Shown here one piece after another: positions 1 through 9,945 of a stretch of DNA of 64,000 nt. The position numbers were made by a program, and so were the translations under genes. Source of the DNA: Rhizopus sp. PT2906 (taxonomy: Eukaryota; Mucoromycota; Mucoromycetes; Mucorales; Rhizopodaceae). Under the pieces are notes generated by a model. The model was not told where the DNA came from. It ran no database searches and saw only the letters and a program-made list of their open reading frames with translations. The DNA is taken from positions 39,518 through 103,517 of the forward strand of contig JAMYHX010000170.1 in NCBI GenBank assembly GCA_025529335.1, read 5' to 3'. How positions within the stretch are numbered: position 1 is the stretch's first letter; each line of letters opens with the position of its first letter.

Positions 1-1
1 A

Positions 2-983
2 ATCGGAGAAGATGCTTATTTTAGACGATCTGATGCGCTGGGAGTAGCCGATGGAGTAGGTGGATGGTCAAGTGTGTCAAGTAAAGTGTTTAGCCATTAT
101 AAAGCTCTTTTTTTTTTTTACTCATGTCGATAGATGCCAACCCTGCATTGTACTCGAGGAAATTAATGCACTATGCTTACTTGGAACTAGAAAAGTTTGA
201 CAACATTGAAGATCCTAGTTTCTATCACTACAACGATGCCGATCCTATACGTATTTTACAAAAAAGTTATGATGAGAGCATGTTGGAAGCAGAAAAAGAG
301 GTGCCACTCTCTTTCTTTTTTTTTTTTTATTGAATTAACAATCACTTCTAGGGTATCCTAGGCTCATGCACAGCGTGTCTTGCCATTCTACGAAACTCGG
401 AATTACGAATAGCCAATCTGGGTGATTGCGGTATCAGTGTGATCCGTAATAATGAATACATATTTCAAAGTGAAGAGCAGCAACATGCCTTCAACTTTCC
501 CTTTCAATTAGGCCCAACATCACCAGACCAACCAAAGGACGCACAGGTACGCTTTCCTTTTTTGTACACCCCTCTTTGCTTATACTACTTTAGGCCTTTA
601 CGGTCCGCATCGAAAGAGGAGATATCATCGTCATGGGGTCCGATGGACTATTTGATAATTTATTTGATAGAGAAATTTTGTCCATCGTTCGGTCACATGT
701 AGCAGCACATACCGTCCGTGGTCGACTGCTAGCTATGGATCCTCAAAAGATTTCAGATGCACTTGCAAAACGTGCGAGAACTGTGAGTCGATCCAAGATG
801 AATGTGGATAGTCCTTTTCAAGAGAGGGCAGTTCATGAAGGTATTTACTATCAGGTAAAGTAAGATTCATTTGTTTTTGTTGTTGTATATCAACATGTAA
901 ACTCTTAGGGAGGAAAAGCAGATGATATTAGCGTTTTGGTTGCAGTTGTCAAGGATTGCGAAGATACACCAGATAGAAGATAA
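2..983 (+). CDS. PTC7: PTC7-like PP2C protein phosphatase (5' end outside window)
   Basis: This is the 3' part of a metal-dependent Ser/Thr phosphatase of the PP2C family. Exons are 2-80, 134-300, 352-546, 594-854 and 909-983, giving 258 residues, and all introns are about 50 nt. The PP2C metal-site motifs are visible in order: GEDAYF, ADGVGGW, the GSCTACLAIL strand, ANLGDCG, GSDGLFDN near the middle, and GGKADDISVLVAVV at the end. The SR..LM and GSCTA arrangement matches the PTC7/SpoIIE-like group, whose known members are mitochondrial phosphatases (yeast Ptc7 acts on coenzyme Q biosynthesis). The N-terminus, including any targeting peptide, lies upstream, so the subcellular location cannot be judged here. 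Confidence 0.87.
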
Positions 984-1109
984 ATTATATCAAAAAGTAA
1001 TAAAGAAACAAACAATAGTAACTATTACTTTGGCATCCAATTCATCAAAAAAGTTATTGTTAATGTTTTTTTTTGCTGCTGGTAATTTCAAATGTCTTTA
1101 CAACCAACC

Positions 1110-1905
1110 ATCAGATAAGGCGCTGCTCAACAGCAGAGTACTATCACATGACGGGATCGACAAAGTACATTAAAAAAAGCAAGAAAGACTTAAGGCTGAA
1201 AAGGGCATAAAAGAAATTGAAAACAATACACACTCTGCTAAAACAGCTGAATGTGCTACTTATCTCCCTTATATTGAATATATTCTTATCCATGTTGGCA
1301 CATTATTCACATTTTATCATTACAAAACAGCAAAAGGGCGTTTCTTCATGTATCAAGGCAGACAAAGAGCAGCAGAAGAAATAGTAAGAAAAGAAAGAAG
1401 AGAAATAGGAAGAAAAAAGAAAAAAGAGAAACAGGAAGAAAACATTGACATGTTCAGAAGAAGAGAAGAAACAAGTTGCCAAAAATAGGTTTGTAATCAA
1501 TTTTAGCTTTGACAGTCAAGTCTTGTCTAATTAATGTTTTAAAGAGGTCAAAAGTGGAAGCCCGCAAAGTTTCAAATGGAAAGAAATAAGGTGCCCCTTG
1601 TTGTCTTTGGTGCGGGAATGTTTGGCAAAGACTCGATGAAGCTGAAGGGAAACAGGTGTGGTATTGCTGGCGTTTTTTGGAGGGCGTTGAAAAGAAGAGA
1701 AGCAGCTGGAGATCTCATCGCTGTTACAATTGACGAATACAAAACTTCCAAAGTTTGCAATGCTTGTAACAATGATCCTCTTGCAAAAATGTCTGAATTA
1801 AAAGGCTGTAGTGTCCTGATTTGCAACGCCTGCAAGAATATGCTGTCTATTTCTCTTTCAATTTGGGATGGAAGAGGTCGACCTTCTAAGTATAGAAGAA
1901 ATTAA
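1110..1905 (+). pseudogene. Decayed Fanzor/TnpB-like nuclease remnant
   Basis: Coding traces run in one direction but in more than one frame. About 1110-1200 reads AEYYHMTGSTKYIKK; after a frameshift about 1175-1486 reads an Arg/Lys-rich stretch containing YQGRQRAAEEIV and ends at TAG; 1576-1905 reads VPLVVFGAGMFGKD, then IDEYKTSKVCNAC and LICNACK, then a C-terminal tail ending GRGRPSKYRRN. The paired CxxC knuckles after a TSK motif are the zinc ribbon of OrfB/TnpB proteins. The eukaryotic forms, Fanzors, are RNA-guided nucleases and occur in mucoralean fungi. The Trp-Asn-Arg-Asp stretch expected after the second CxxC (RuvC-III Asp) is missing: CNACK runs straight into NMLSIS. With the frameshifts and stops, this looks like a dead copy. 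The family call rests on motif recall. Confidence 0.66.
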
Positions 1906-2212
1906 ATATTGTATAAAATCGCCGTAATGAACACGGTTTTCCTTCTGGGATAAAAGATTGTTACAGGTAAAGAAGATGTCTTGATCCAAAAACTTTGATT
2001 TTTACTAAATTTTTGTATAGTAGAAATACTAGTAGCTCATAATCAAAATAAACTATAAATTGACAAATGTCACTTGATTTATCCTCTTTTGTGGGGGGTA
2101 ACCAGTAAGACAGATGCTTAACCTGTTTGTCAGATGACCTACGGAATACATCTTTGATTTTTTTCTTTTCGTTTCTTTTTTCTTTTTCTCACTTTTGATC
2201 CTCTTTAACAAA
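1906..2212. other. AT-rich spacer downstream of the Fanzor remnant
   Basis: About 300 bases without a convincing coding frame. In TnpB-like systems the guide RNA lies at the 3' end of the nuclease gene, so this is where such an RNA would be if any of it survives. I see no clear hairpin and cannot fold it here. Confidence 0.4.
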
Positions 2213-2574
2213 AGTAATGATAAAAGATGTATAGAAAGTGAATAATAAGCTAACATTTTTCCTATTTTATTTATCCAAGAATAGTGTCATACCCTTATCC
2301 TTATTCATACTATGGTTCATATTATACGCCTTATCCTCAACAGCAAGTCTATCCAAACTATTATTATAACTACCCAAGCCCTTCGATGATGTATCCAGTT
2401 ACGAATAATTATGGTGGATATTATGGAGTACCATATAAACCAAGTACGCTCCGTACTTTATATAATAGGATACGACATGGATCTACCTATGCCAATTACT
2501 ACAATAATCAAGTATACCCACAAGTCATGTATGATTATGGCCGACACAGAGGAAATTGGTTGGATTATAACTAG
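2213..2574 (+). CDS. Tyr/Pro/Asn-rich small protein (start codon possibly split by an intron)
   Basis: An open frame from 2285 encodes about 96 residues dominated by Tyr, Pro, Asn and Gly (YPYPYSYYGSYYTPYPQQQ), ending WLDYN. No ATG starts it: the frame opens with GTG at 2284, right after a pyrimidine-rich stretch and an AATAG acceptor. An intron at 2214-2284 with a GTAATG donor would join A (2213) to TG (2285-2286) and create the ATG. That model is inference, but the same arrangement is clear in CCT6 in this window. I recognise no domain. Composition suggests a disordered, possibly condensate-forming or coat-type protein. It is convergent with the FHA gene, with 17 bases between stop codons. 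Confidence 0.5.
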
Positions 2575-2591
2575 AGTTTTTATATGTTATT

Positions 2592-3915
2592 TTAATGATA
2601 CAAAATATAAACTAAAGTGGATATAACACCAACCAAGAGAGCAAACATGAACTGCATATTTTTAGTCTTAAATAATAGCAATAGTAAACAATAAAAAAGA
2701 AGTGAGTATTGAACTATTGCCCGGTTTTTTTTCTTTTTGTTACCTGCATCCATGGAATCTTGTTATTATTCAATTGTTCTTCAAGAAGCTTTGATTTCTT
2801 GATCTCTTGTTCCAACTCGTTTGTCAGTTTCAGTTTGACCGCATTTAACTCGGATACTTGTTTCTCTAGCCTTTTGATCTCTCCTTTAGCAGTTTGAATG
2901 GATTGTTGTTGACATTTCCATTTCTCATGAAATGATTTAATAGTCATCTCTGCTTCGTTCAATCTATGCTGCAAGTTCTTTACTTTGTTTGAGTCATGAT
3001 AAATAAAGAATTCAATATCAACTCACATGTTTATTGTCTTGCTGAACCGTTCTATCCAAATCCAGTATAGTTTCCTTCACTCCCTTCAATTCGTCCTGAA
3101 CTCTTTTTGACTTCTCAATCTCATTTTGTAATTGTAATAGGACACTCTCTAATCTATTTGGTGCTTTCTTTTCTTCTTGAGGGTATTGAACACTGTGCTG
3201 GCTTGAAATGGTATCAACAGATGATTTGCGAGATAGCTATCAGTAAAATAAAATTAATAATACATATAAAGAAGGCACATGATTCCATTACCTTCGTTTC
3301 ATACAATGGTTGCTCTATCTCTTGAAGTATATTATCATCCACCTGGGATAACGGTAAAGGGTATATGTACACCACACAAGATACCTTATGGTACATGTTA
3401 TCAATATCAACTCCAAATTCTACCTTATCGTTCGATCTGATCTCATATGGCTCGCTCTCCTCTCCTTCTCCTGACAGTCTGTAACCATTCACGAAGGTAC
3501 CATTACTTGACTTGATATCTCTGATGTAGACCTATGATACGTTGGTTATACATAAAACATACTTATCATACAATATTACCATTTACTTTTTGTTTATCAC
3601 AAAATATCTCTGCATGCTGCCTTGAAAGTACTTTGGAATCAAAGTATCCATTATACGGTGATGGCAGTGTCTTGCTTGATGTCTGTCTTCCAATCTTGAT
3701 GCGCGTTTTATCTCTTATTTCTAATGTCCTTGTTTGAAAATGAGGATTATAGGGTTTTAATATCACTGTAAACACTTGTGATGCTACCGCGAAATCATGG
3801 TTAATAGTCCTTTTTCTCTCTTTCTTTTTTTTTTATTACATCTACGCTTGGTAACTAGTTTGACTGTCATAGAATCATCATCGGACATTGGCATCGTAAC
3901 CGAGGAGTCTGTCAT
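2592..3915 (-). CDS. FHA-domain, coiled-coil, tail-anchored protein (SLMAP/Far9-Far10/Vps64 type)
   Basis: Seven exons on the minus strand (3846-3915, 3572-3783, 3385-3531, 3292-3342, 3027-3236, 2744-2968, 2592-2651) give 324 residues. An N-terminal FHA phosphothreonine-binding domain (about residues 25-120) shows IKIGRQ, LSRQHAEI and IKSSNGTFVNG. A long coiled coil follows (about 170-300). The last exon, separated by a 92-nt intron, encodes a hydrophobic segment FMFALLVGVISTLVYILYH at the extreme C-terminus. FHA plus coiled coil plus tail anchor is the SLMAP/Far9/Far10/Vps64 architecture; those proteins tether the STRIPAK phosphatase complex to ER or nuclear-envelope membranes. Reading through the last donor would instead give a short KKTGQ end with no anchor. 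Confidence 0.82.
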
Positions 3916-4701
3916 GTTTAATAGAAATAATAATAACAATAATAATATCAATTTAATGAAAAGGAGCCCTCATGTCTTTCTCCTAAGATGGGCGTTCTAC
4001 AACTCCGCAGCACGGTCACATAAATAAATGATCTCTCGCAAGTATTTGGCACATTGGTTCGCGCTATTCGTCGAACGCTTCTTTATTGAGAAAGAAGGGT
4101 TTTTAGATAGAGAAGCGTTTCTCGAATGTTTTCATACCAATCATAAATGACTGTATTGCCAGTACATTTTTTAAGCTTGATCCTAAAAAAGGAAGGGTCA
4201 TTTTTCATAGCAGAATATCCTTTACGGATAACGCTTATTTCGAAAGATTATGTTTAAAAAGATTTCTTTACTGCTGTAATGTATTTGTTATGACTTCATC
4301 TGCCTTTTATAACAACAGGATGTCTTTATTTGATAGCTCTTGAGGGTTTGCTGCAAAAAGTTCCTACAATGTCTCTTTTACTGGATTCAACATCTACTGC
4401 ATTTGTATCAGCCATACTATTTCTTATATGTAGAGGATTCTACACGAGCTGAACTGTCAAAACGGGGCTTTGAGACTCTCTCTTGACTGTCATTAACTTT
4501 AAAGTTACTGTAGAAGTGACATAATCATGTGTTTTTGCAGGCGCACAAGTTGTAAATAAACTCTCTGCATTTGCATATAATTAGCTTCTACTTTAGCTTT
4601 ATATTTGACTTCTTCTTGAACTGAAGGAGTTGTATTCAATTCCATTTGAACCTTTTACTTATATAGTCGTCTAACCATAGCTCATGGTTGCTTTCTGCAA
4701 C

Positions 4702-4742
<41 letters not shown>

Positions 4743-5138
4743 CTCAACAGTCTTTGTTCACTGCTCATTCTTTCAACCTTCAAAGACATTCCCATAATGT
4801 TGTCTTGATATTCCTCATGAACAACATTAGCTAATATGAATCTATTTCCTTTCTTCTAAAGAAAAAGTGATCCTGCCAACTTTATACGTAAAAAGGCAGT
4901 TGGAAAAGTAAAGCCACATTTGATTATGTAATTTTTCATGGCCCCTCAAGACAACTTTAATATCAATTTCCAAGGTAATATTTCCTATTATGGAATCAAA
5001 CTCTAGCAAATGTTTTTCCTGCTTTCGTGTAACTCTTGAGATATTTAATCACTGGCAGAGTTTCGTTTTGCACGCCTTCCCCTCTCTCTCTCTCTCCATA
5101 TATCCTTTTCTCATAGATTTCAACTTGCTTTATTCTCA
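3916..5138. other. 1.2 kb intergenic region, no gene seen
   Basis: Lies between the divergent FHA gene and the methyltransferase. It is AT-rich, short-ORF only, with a CT microsatellite at 4706-4738. The open frame at 4990-5259 overlaps the methyltransferase first exon in another frame and has no recognisable content. Confidence 0.6.
4706..4738. repeat. (TC)n microsatellite
   Basis: About 16 uninterrupted CT dinucleotides in intergenic DNA upstream of the methyltransferase gene. Confidence 0.95.
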
Positions 5139-6036
5139 ATGTCTGTATTACATCCTACTGCATTACGTGGATTTCAAAATCAAGCTTCTGCCTATGGTAA
5201 GCACAATAGATTTAAAAAGAAAAAAGTGTGACTCAATGGTAAATGGATTTCAAAAGTGAAGGCAAGACCAAGCTATCCATCTGCTGCTCTTGATGTCATC
5301 TGCTCCTTATTCTCGAATCCTCTTTCTTCCAAAAAGATACTTGATCTTGGTGCTGGTACAGGAATCATGACAAAGCTTCTTGTAGAAAGAGGCTTTGACG
5401 TTACTGCGGTTGAGCCAGTGGATGGGATGCGAGAAAAGCTGAGCCAAGAACTCCCTGAAGTGACTGCACTCGAAGGGAACTCTTACTCCATTCCGGTCAA
5501 ATCTGAATCACAAGATGCAGTGGTCTTGGCTCAATGTTTTCATTGGTTTGACAACATCAAGAGCTTACAAGAGATCCATCGTGTGCTCAAGCCTGGGGGA
5601 TACCTGTTCTTGATCTGGAACATGGAAAGTAGAGAACGTTGTGAATGGCTAGCTAAACTTAGAGAGTATGTACCAATGTTATCATATCTCCTACCTGAAA
5701 TCTCATTCTTATAGTTTATACGAACAATATGAAAAATCCGCGCCTCAGTATCGTCATGGCCGCTGGAAGAATGTCTTTGAGACAGATGAAGCCAAGAGCC
5801 TCTATAGACTTCCATTAGAACATCAGCAATTTGCAAATGATACACCTGTAGTACGATCCACTCCTTGGACAAGAATTCTTAGCAAGAGTTATATTGCCGT
5901 GTTGGATAAAGAGGAACAAGAGTGTCTACGTCAAAAGGTAGAGAAAGTCTTGGACGATTATCATCTGCCCAAGGATGATAGTGAACCCTTTATTTTACGT
6001 CACGACACTGATTTATATTACTGTCAAAAGATATAA
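5139..6036 (+). CDS. Class I SAM-dependent methyltransferase (Methyltransf_11 type)
   Basis: Exons 5139-5196, 5257-5665 and 5715-6036 encode 262 residues. The first exon supplies MSVLHPTALRGFQNQASAY and splices to the VKARPSYP motif typical of this family's N-terminus. Motif I is LDLGAGTG (about residues 48-55), followed by the acidic VTAVEP strand end, the QDAVVLAQCFHWFD motif and LKPGGYLFLIWN. These are the S-adenosylmethionine-binding elements of a Rossmann methyltransferase resembling fungal and plant YxKxRPxYP proteins (Crg1/Tmt1-like small-molecule methyltransferases). The substrate cannot be read from sequence. Starting at the downstream in-frame ATG near 5256 would lose the N-terminal helix, so the spliced start is preferred. 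Confidence 0.84.
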
Positions 6037-6100
6037 TAAAAATTCATTGTTTTCCCCTCCCCCACTCTTTAGAAAATTTTCCTTTTGTTTCCTTTTCATA

Positions 6101-7057
6101 ATGGATTCCCCTCTCTCTTCTTCACCTCCTTCTTCTTACTTTTTAAACGCACAATCACCCACGTTGTCAGCAGAGTTTTCACATTCTCAACGTGCTCATT
6201 TATTTTCTTATGACGAAGAACGTTATGTTGACAGTAATGACAATCAAGACGACAATGAAGAGGACGATGACAACTCTAATCAAGAGAGCGATCTAAACGT
6301 GGACGATGCTGCAAGAGAGCAAGCAGCTCTTACAGCTTATAGGACAATGCACCCTGAAAAGGAACAACGAGAGATTGGAGGAAGAGAGATTGACAATCAT
6401 GAAGCGATCTGGAGCGTGTCTTCGTTTCGACCTCATTGGGGGGTAGATAAATTGAGAGATAATAACCCATTTAGTTATTGGCAGTAAGTTTATTGACAAC
6501 ATCAATCAAACTTTCTTATAATTCATGTAGATCGGATTCATCCGATACTAAAAAGCATCATACAATCGATATCGCATTTCATCAGGCAACACTTGTCAGT
6601 CAAGTATCTTTATTTATCGACTTCTTTCAAGATGAGACCTATACACCCAAGACAGTGATGGTGCGTGGAGGCAATACCTATAGAGACTTGCAGGAGATAA
6701 CGACAGTGGAGTGCCCAGAATTCGTTGGTTGGGTCAATATAGATTTATTATCTGCTACGTAACTATATTCCCCATGATTATTGCTTTTATTTTGTTTTTC
6801 TTATTCTGTATACATATTTATACATTCATTAGAGATGGGATACCATTCCGTGTATTTAAATTACAGATTGCTATTCTGAATACACACTTGAATGGAAAGG
6901 ATACTCATGTACGTCAAGTAAAAGTATATTCACTGATACCGTAAGTATGAACATTATACTACATACATTTACTAATACTCTTATTAGATCCTATCTTCAA
7001 GATACTAGCAATCCAAACAGGAAAAGAAAGCCTAATTTAGGAATTGGTCTTCGATAA
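6101..7057 (+). CDS. APC10: Anaphase-promoting complex subunit 10 (DOC1)
   Basis: Exons 6101-6483, 6531-6758, 6833-6940 and 6988-7057 encode 262 residues. After an acidic, Ser-rich N-terminal extension of about 100 residues comes the DOC jelly-roll domain: IWSVSSFRPHWGVDKLRDNNPFSYWQSD, IDIAFHQATLVSQVSLFIDF, DETYTPKTVMVRGG, then LQIAILNTHLNGKDTHVRQVKVYS. APC10 is the processivity and degron co-receptor subunit of the APC/C ubiquitin ligase in mitosis. The C-terminus ends GIGLR; known APC10 proteins end in an Ile-Arg tail that docks on a TPR subunit, so Leu-Arg is a conservative variant. It lies 65 bases upstream of the PRL phosphatase on the same strand. Confidence 0.93.
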
Positions 7058-7122
7058 AAAAAATATGACAATTATATTTTATGCTTTCTTTTTTTTTTTT
7101 TTTTTCTCTTTTGTCACTTTTT

Positions 7123-7718
7123 ATGTTTAGCGTCATCCAATCACCAAATACGCAGCAAAAGTTTCTACTGTTGGACGCACCTACACAAAAGACACTACCA
7201 AAATATGTTCAAGTATTCAAACAAGAAAATGTATCTGATCTCGTCTGTATCTGTCACCGACCGTCGGGGGATATTTATGACACTGAGGAGCTTGAACAAT
7301 CAACTGGAATCAAAGTACACGATACAATCAAATTCGAAGATGGCAGTGTGCCTGATCAACAAGCGATTAATCTTTGGTTAGAACTAAGTGAAAAAGCTAG
7401 ACAAGAAAATACGACAATAGGTGTTCATTGTATCGCTGGTATTGGTAGAGCACCTGTGAGTATGACAAAGTTGATATGAATGTGTATATATGTATTAATA
7501 GACTATAGGTCTTAGTGGCAATATCACTGATTGAAGCTGGCATGGATCCACTCGTAAGTTATTCATATATGTTTATATAATGACTAATTTATTTATAGGA
7601 TGCCATAAGTTACATTAGAAAACATAGAAGAGGCGCATTAAATAAGAATCAAGTTCGATTTTTAGACAGTTACAAAAAAAAGAGCTCCAAACGGAAAAAA
7701 TTGTTTGGACTTTTTTAG
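7123..7718 (+). CDS. PRL/PTP4A-type dual-specificity phosphatase lacking a CaaX box
   Basis: Exons 7123-7455, 7509-7553 and 7599-7718 encode 165 residues, the family's usual size. The P-loop is HCIAGIGRAPVL (Cys then Arg of the CX5R signature, with the Ala-Pro typical of PRLs in place of Ser/Thr). VCICHRPSGDIYD and the general-acid loop region FEDGSVPD precede it, and SYIRKHRRGALNKNQVRFLDSY follows. Animal PRLs end in a polybasic patch plus a prenylated CaaX box. Here the basic patch KKKSSKRKK is kept but the protein ends LFGLF with no Cys, so membrane attachment would depend on charge alone. A longer frame from 7081 only adds a poly-Phe stretch encoded by the leader T tract, so the ATG at 7123 is preferred. 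Confidence 0.88.
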
Positions 7719-7776
7719 CCCGAAACACTCAGAAAAAAAAATATTTTTCTTTTCTTCTTTATTAAAATACTACTTT

Positions 7777-8707
7777 ATGAAGAGTGACGAAGTTTGGGCA
7801 GAACTATTTGGTTCTATAAGCATTATTTGCTGGATTGTTGTATTTACACCGTAAGAACATTTCCTCCCTTCTTGGAATACATATATTAATGATCTGATGC
7901 ATCGGGGGATATACATTATTATTATATTATTAGACAGTTATGGGAGAATTACAAGAGAAAGAATACAGATGGCGTATCCGTGACATTTCTCTTGTTGTGG
8001 ATATTTGGAGACATCTTTAACCTATTGGGCATTTTATTAGAAGATTTATTATTTACAATGGCAAGATTATATACATGTATCCACGCATCTAGTTATAACC
8101 CCGTCTACTTTTATTAGCTCCTTTTAGCTGCTTATTATTTATTTGCGGATTGTGTACTCATGAGTCAGGTTTTGTACTATCGAACTCCTATCAGGGACGA
8201 TGAAACGATTGTGACACCAACAGAATGCAGCCCACTGATGCCTAAACCGACCAAGTCAGAATCAACTCGTACGGTGGTACGTCTCTTTTTTATATCAAGT
8301 ATCATCTCATGGCTTGCTCTCTTGGCCTCCTCTGCTGTTTACTTTTATCATTCAAATATTGATTTTAGCAAGATACCTTTGATACCCCAACTCTTTGGAT
8401 GGATCAGTGCTATCCTTTACTGTTCCAGTCGTATTCCTCAAATTATGCAAAACTTTAAGAATGAAAGTGTAGAAGGACTTTCGTTATCGATGTTTATATT
8501 CAGTGTCGTGGGCAACTTGACCTATTGTTTTGTAAGTTCTTCACGTGTATAAACATTATATGTATATATTTATATATATATATATAATCTTATGTATAGA
8601 GCATTCTCCTGGTATCACTTGATCCTACCTATCTCTTTATCAATTATTCATGGTTACTTGGAAGTGGTGGAACATTATTTTTTGATTTTACAGTAAGGAG
8701 AAAGTAA
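7777..8707 (+). CDS. PQ-loop family vacuolar/lysosomal amino-acid transporter (Ypq/PQLC2 type)
   Basis: Exons 7777-7850, 7934-8060, 8118-8531 and 8600-8707 encode 240 residues. Two PQ-loop repeats are visible: FTPQLWENYKRKNTDGVSVTFL in the first half and SRIPQIMQNFKNESVEGLSLSMF in the second, with about seven hydrophobic helices. Family members (yeast Ypq1-3, human PQLC2) export cationic amino acids from the vacuole or lysosome. The second intron starts with GC (GCAAGA at 8061) rather than GT. The GC donor is needed to keep FTM joined to LLLAAYYLFADCVL; no GT donor nearby keeps the frame. Confidence 0.87.
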
Positions 8708-9067
8708 ATCAATGATCCACAACATTGACAAAAACTTTATAAAAATAGATCTTTTTTCAATTTTATATATACAGAAAACGTTCTTGAAAAAAGAGGGGGT
8801 AAATTGATCTTCATCATGCTGCATCTTTATTTCTCAGAAACGTTTCATAAAGTTGTAGGCATATTAAATACTGACATCGATCGACATAAACAAAACATGA
8901 GGGAAAGAAGGAGAAAAAGAAGGACATTTTGTGGATCGGCATGTCTTTTATTTTTTTATTATAAATAACCAAAATGATATATTTCTCTTTCTTTCTCCTT
9001 TTTTTTTTCTTTTTTTTCTTCTTGAAACTGTTTTAACAAACAAATAATAAACAATACAATAATAATC
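8708..9067. other. Intergenic region with pyrimidine-rich leader of the zinc-finger gene
   Basis: No gene. The part from about 8980 to 9030 is a T/CT-rich tract that ends shortly before the ATG at 9068, the same leader style seen at several other genes here. Confidence 0.6.
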
Positions 9068-9616
9068 ATGGAAAATAAAGTAACCCTTCCACCTTTAAAA
9101 TTCGTCGTTCAAAGCTTATTCAAAGACGACAAAAATTCGTTTGTGAACTATAGCAACAACAAACGCCCACTGAACACACATACGACAATATCCCTACCCC
9201 CTTCTTATTCTGCACCTTTTTCTCCTACAGACAGTCATCATGGCCGATACGTACCTGGTCCCTACGATGCATGTTGTTATTGCTACTGTTGCCCTCCTCC
9301 TGTTGATCTACCTCAACATAATATAACATTTAATAGTCATCGTCGATCAAACTCGGCTGAGATGGTTTTTACACCACAAGAATTCAAAAGAGCAAGGTCT
9401 CATACAACATCCGGATACCCAAGTAAGGAAATGGAACCACGTCGACGATATCACTGTCATTTATGTAGAAAGTCATTCTTACGTCCTTCTTCACTCAAGA
9501 CACACAATTATTCACATACAGGGGAGAAGCCGTTCAAATGTCCGTACGTGGGTTGTGACCGTAGTTTCAGTGTACACAGCAATATGCGACGCCACCTGCG
9601 TACGCATGATTGCTGA
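9068..9616 (+). CDS. C2H2 zinc-finger protein, probable transcription factor
   Basis: A single exon encodes 182 residues. The first 120 are low-complexity (Pro, Ser, Tyr and a Cys-rich patch DACCYCYCCPPP). The C-terminus carries two adjacent classical fingers: YHCHLCRKSFLRPSSLKTHNYSH, then the TGEKPFK linker, then CPYVGCDRSFSVHSNMRRHLRTH. Two linked fingers at the extreme C-terminus with a disordered N-terminal region is a common layout for fungal sequence-specific DNA-binding regulators. The target cannot be inferred. It is convergent with GAPDH. Confidence 0.85.
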   Translation: MENKVTLPPLKFVVQSLFKDDKNSFVNYSNNKRPLNTHTTISLPPSYSAPFSPTDSHHGRYVPGPYDACCYCYCCPPPVDLPQHNITFNSHRRSNSAEMVFTPQEFKRARSHTTSGYPSKEMEPRRRYHCHLCRKSFLRPSSLKTHNYSHTGEKPFKCPYVGCDRSFSVHSNMRRHLRTHDC

Positions 9617-9945
9617 TAGATCACCTTTCCTCCTTGTTTGTAACATATGTGTACATAGTACGAATCATCTCAAACGAGAGAAAACCTTGTCTGTGCATGA
9701 TGAAACAGAGTTATATTGACAAAATATAAAGTTTGTACAACAAATAATAAACACGCCTCTCTCTCTCTCTCTCTCTCTCTCCTTTTGTTTTATCGAAAAC
9801 AGGTTTTGTTCTTGAAAATCATTCGGTTATAATTTTAGTATCACTGCATGATTGTTTATATACTTTATGCTTTCCTCCCTTTTTTTATTATACGCATTCG
9901 TATGCATTTATACAAGTATCGAAACGATTTATTCAAAAAAAAAAA
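9617..9945. other. 3' intergenic region between convergent genes
   Basis: Contains a CT microsatellite (9757-9780) and AT-rich sequence. No coding potential seen; it probably holds both 3' UTRs. Confidence 0.6.
9757..9780. repeat. (CT)n microsatellite
   Basis: Twelve CT units between the C2H2 gene and GAPDH. Confidence 0.9.

Noticed and set aside
1303..1500. Minus-strand Phe/Ser-rich frame
   Set aside because: It is the complement of the purine-rich, Lys/Arg-coding stretch of the Fanzor remnant.
7081..7122. Upstream start of the PRL frame
   Set aside because: Adds a poly-Phe run from the leader T tract; the ATG at 7123 matches the family N-terminus.
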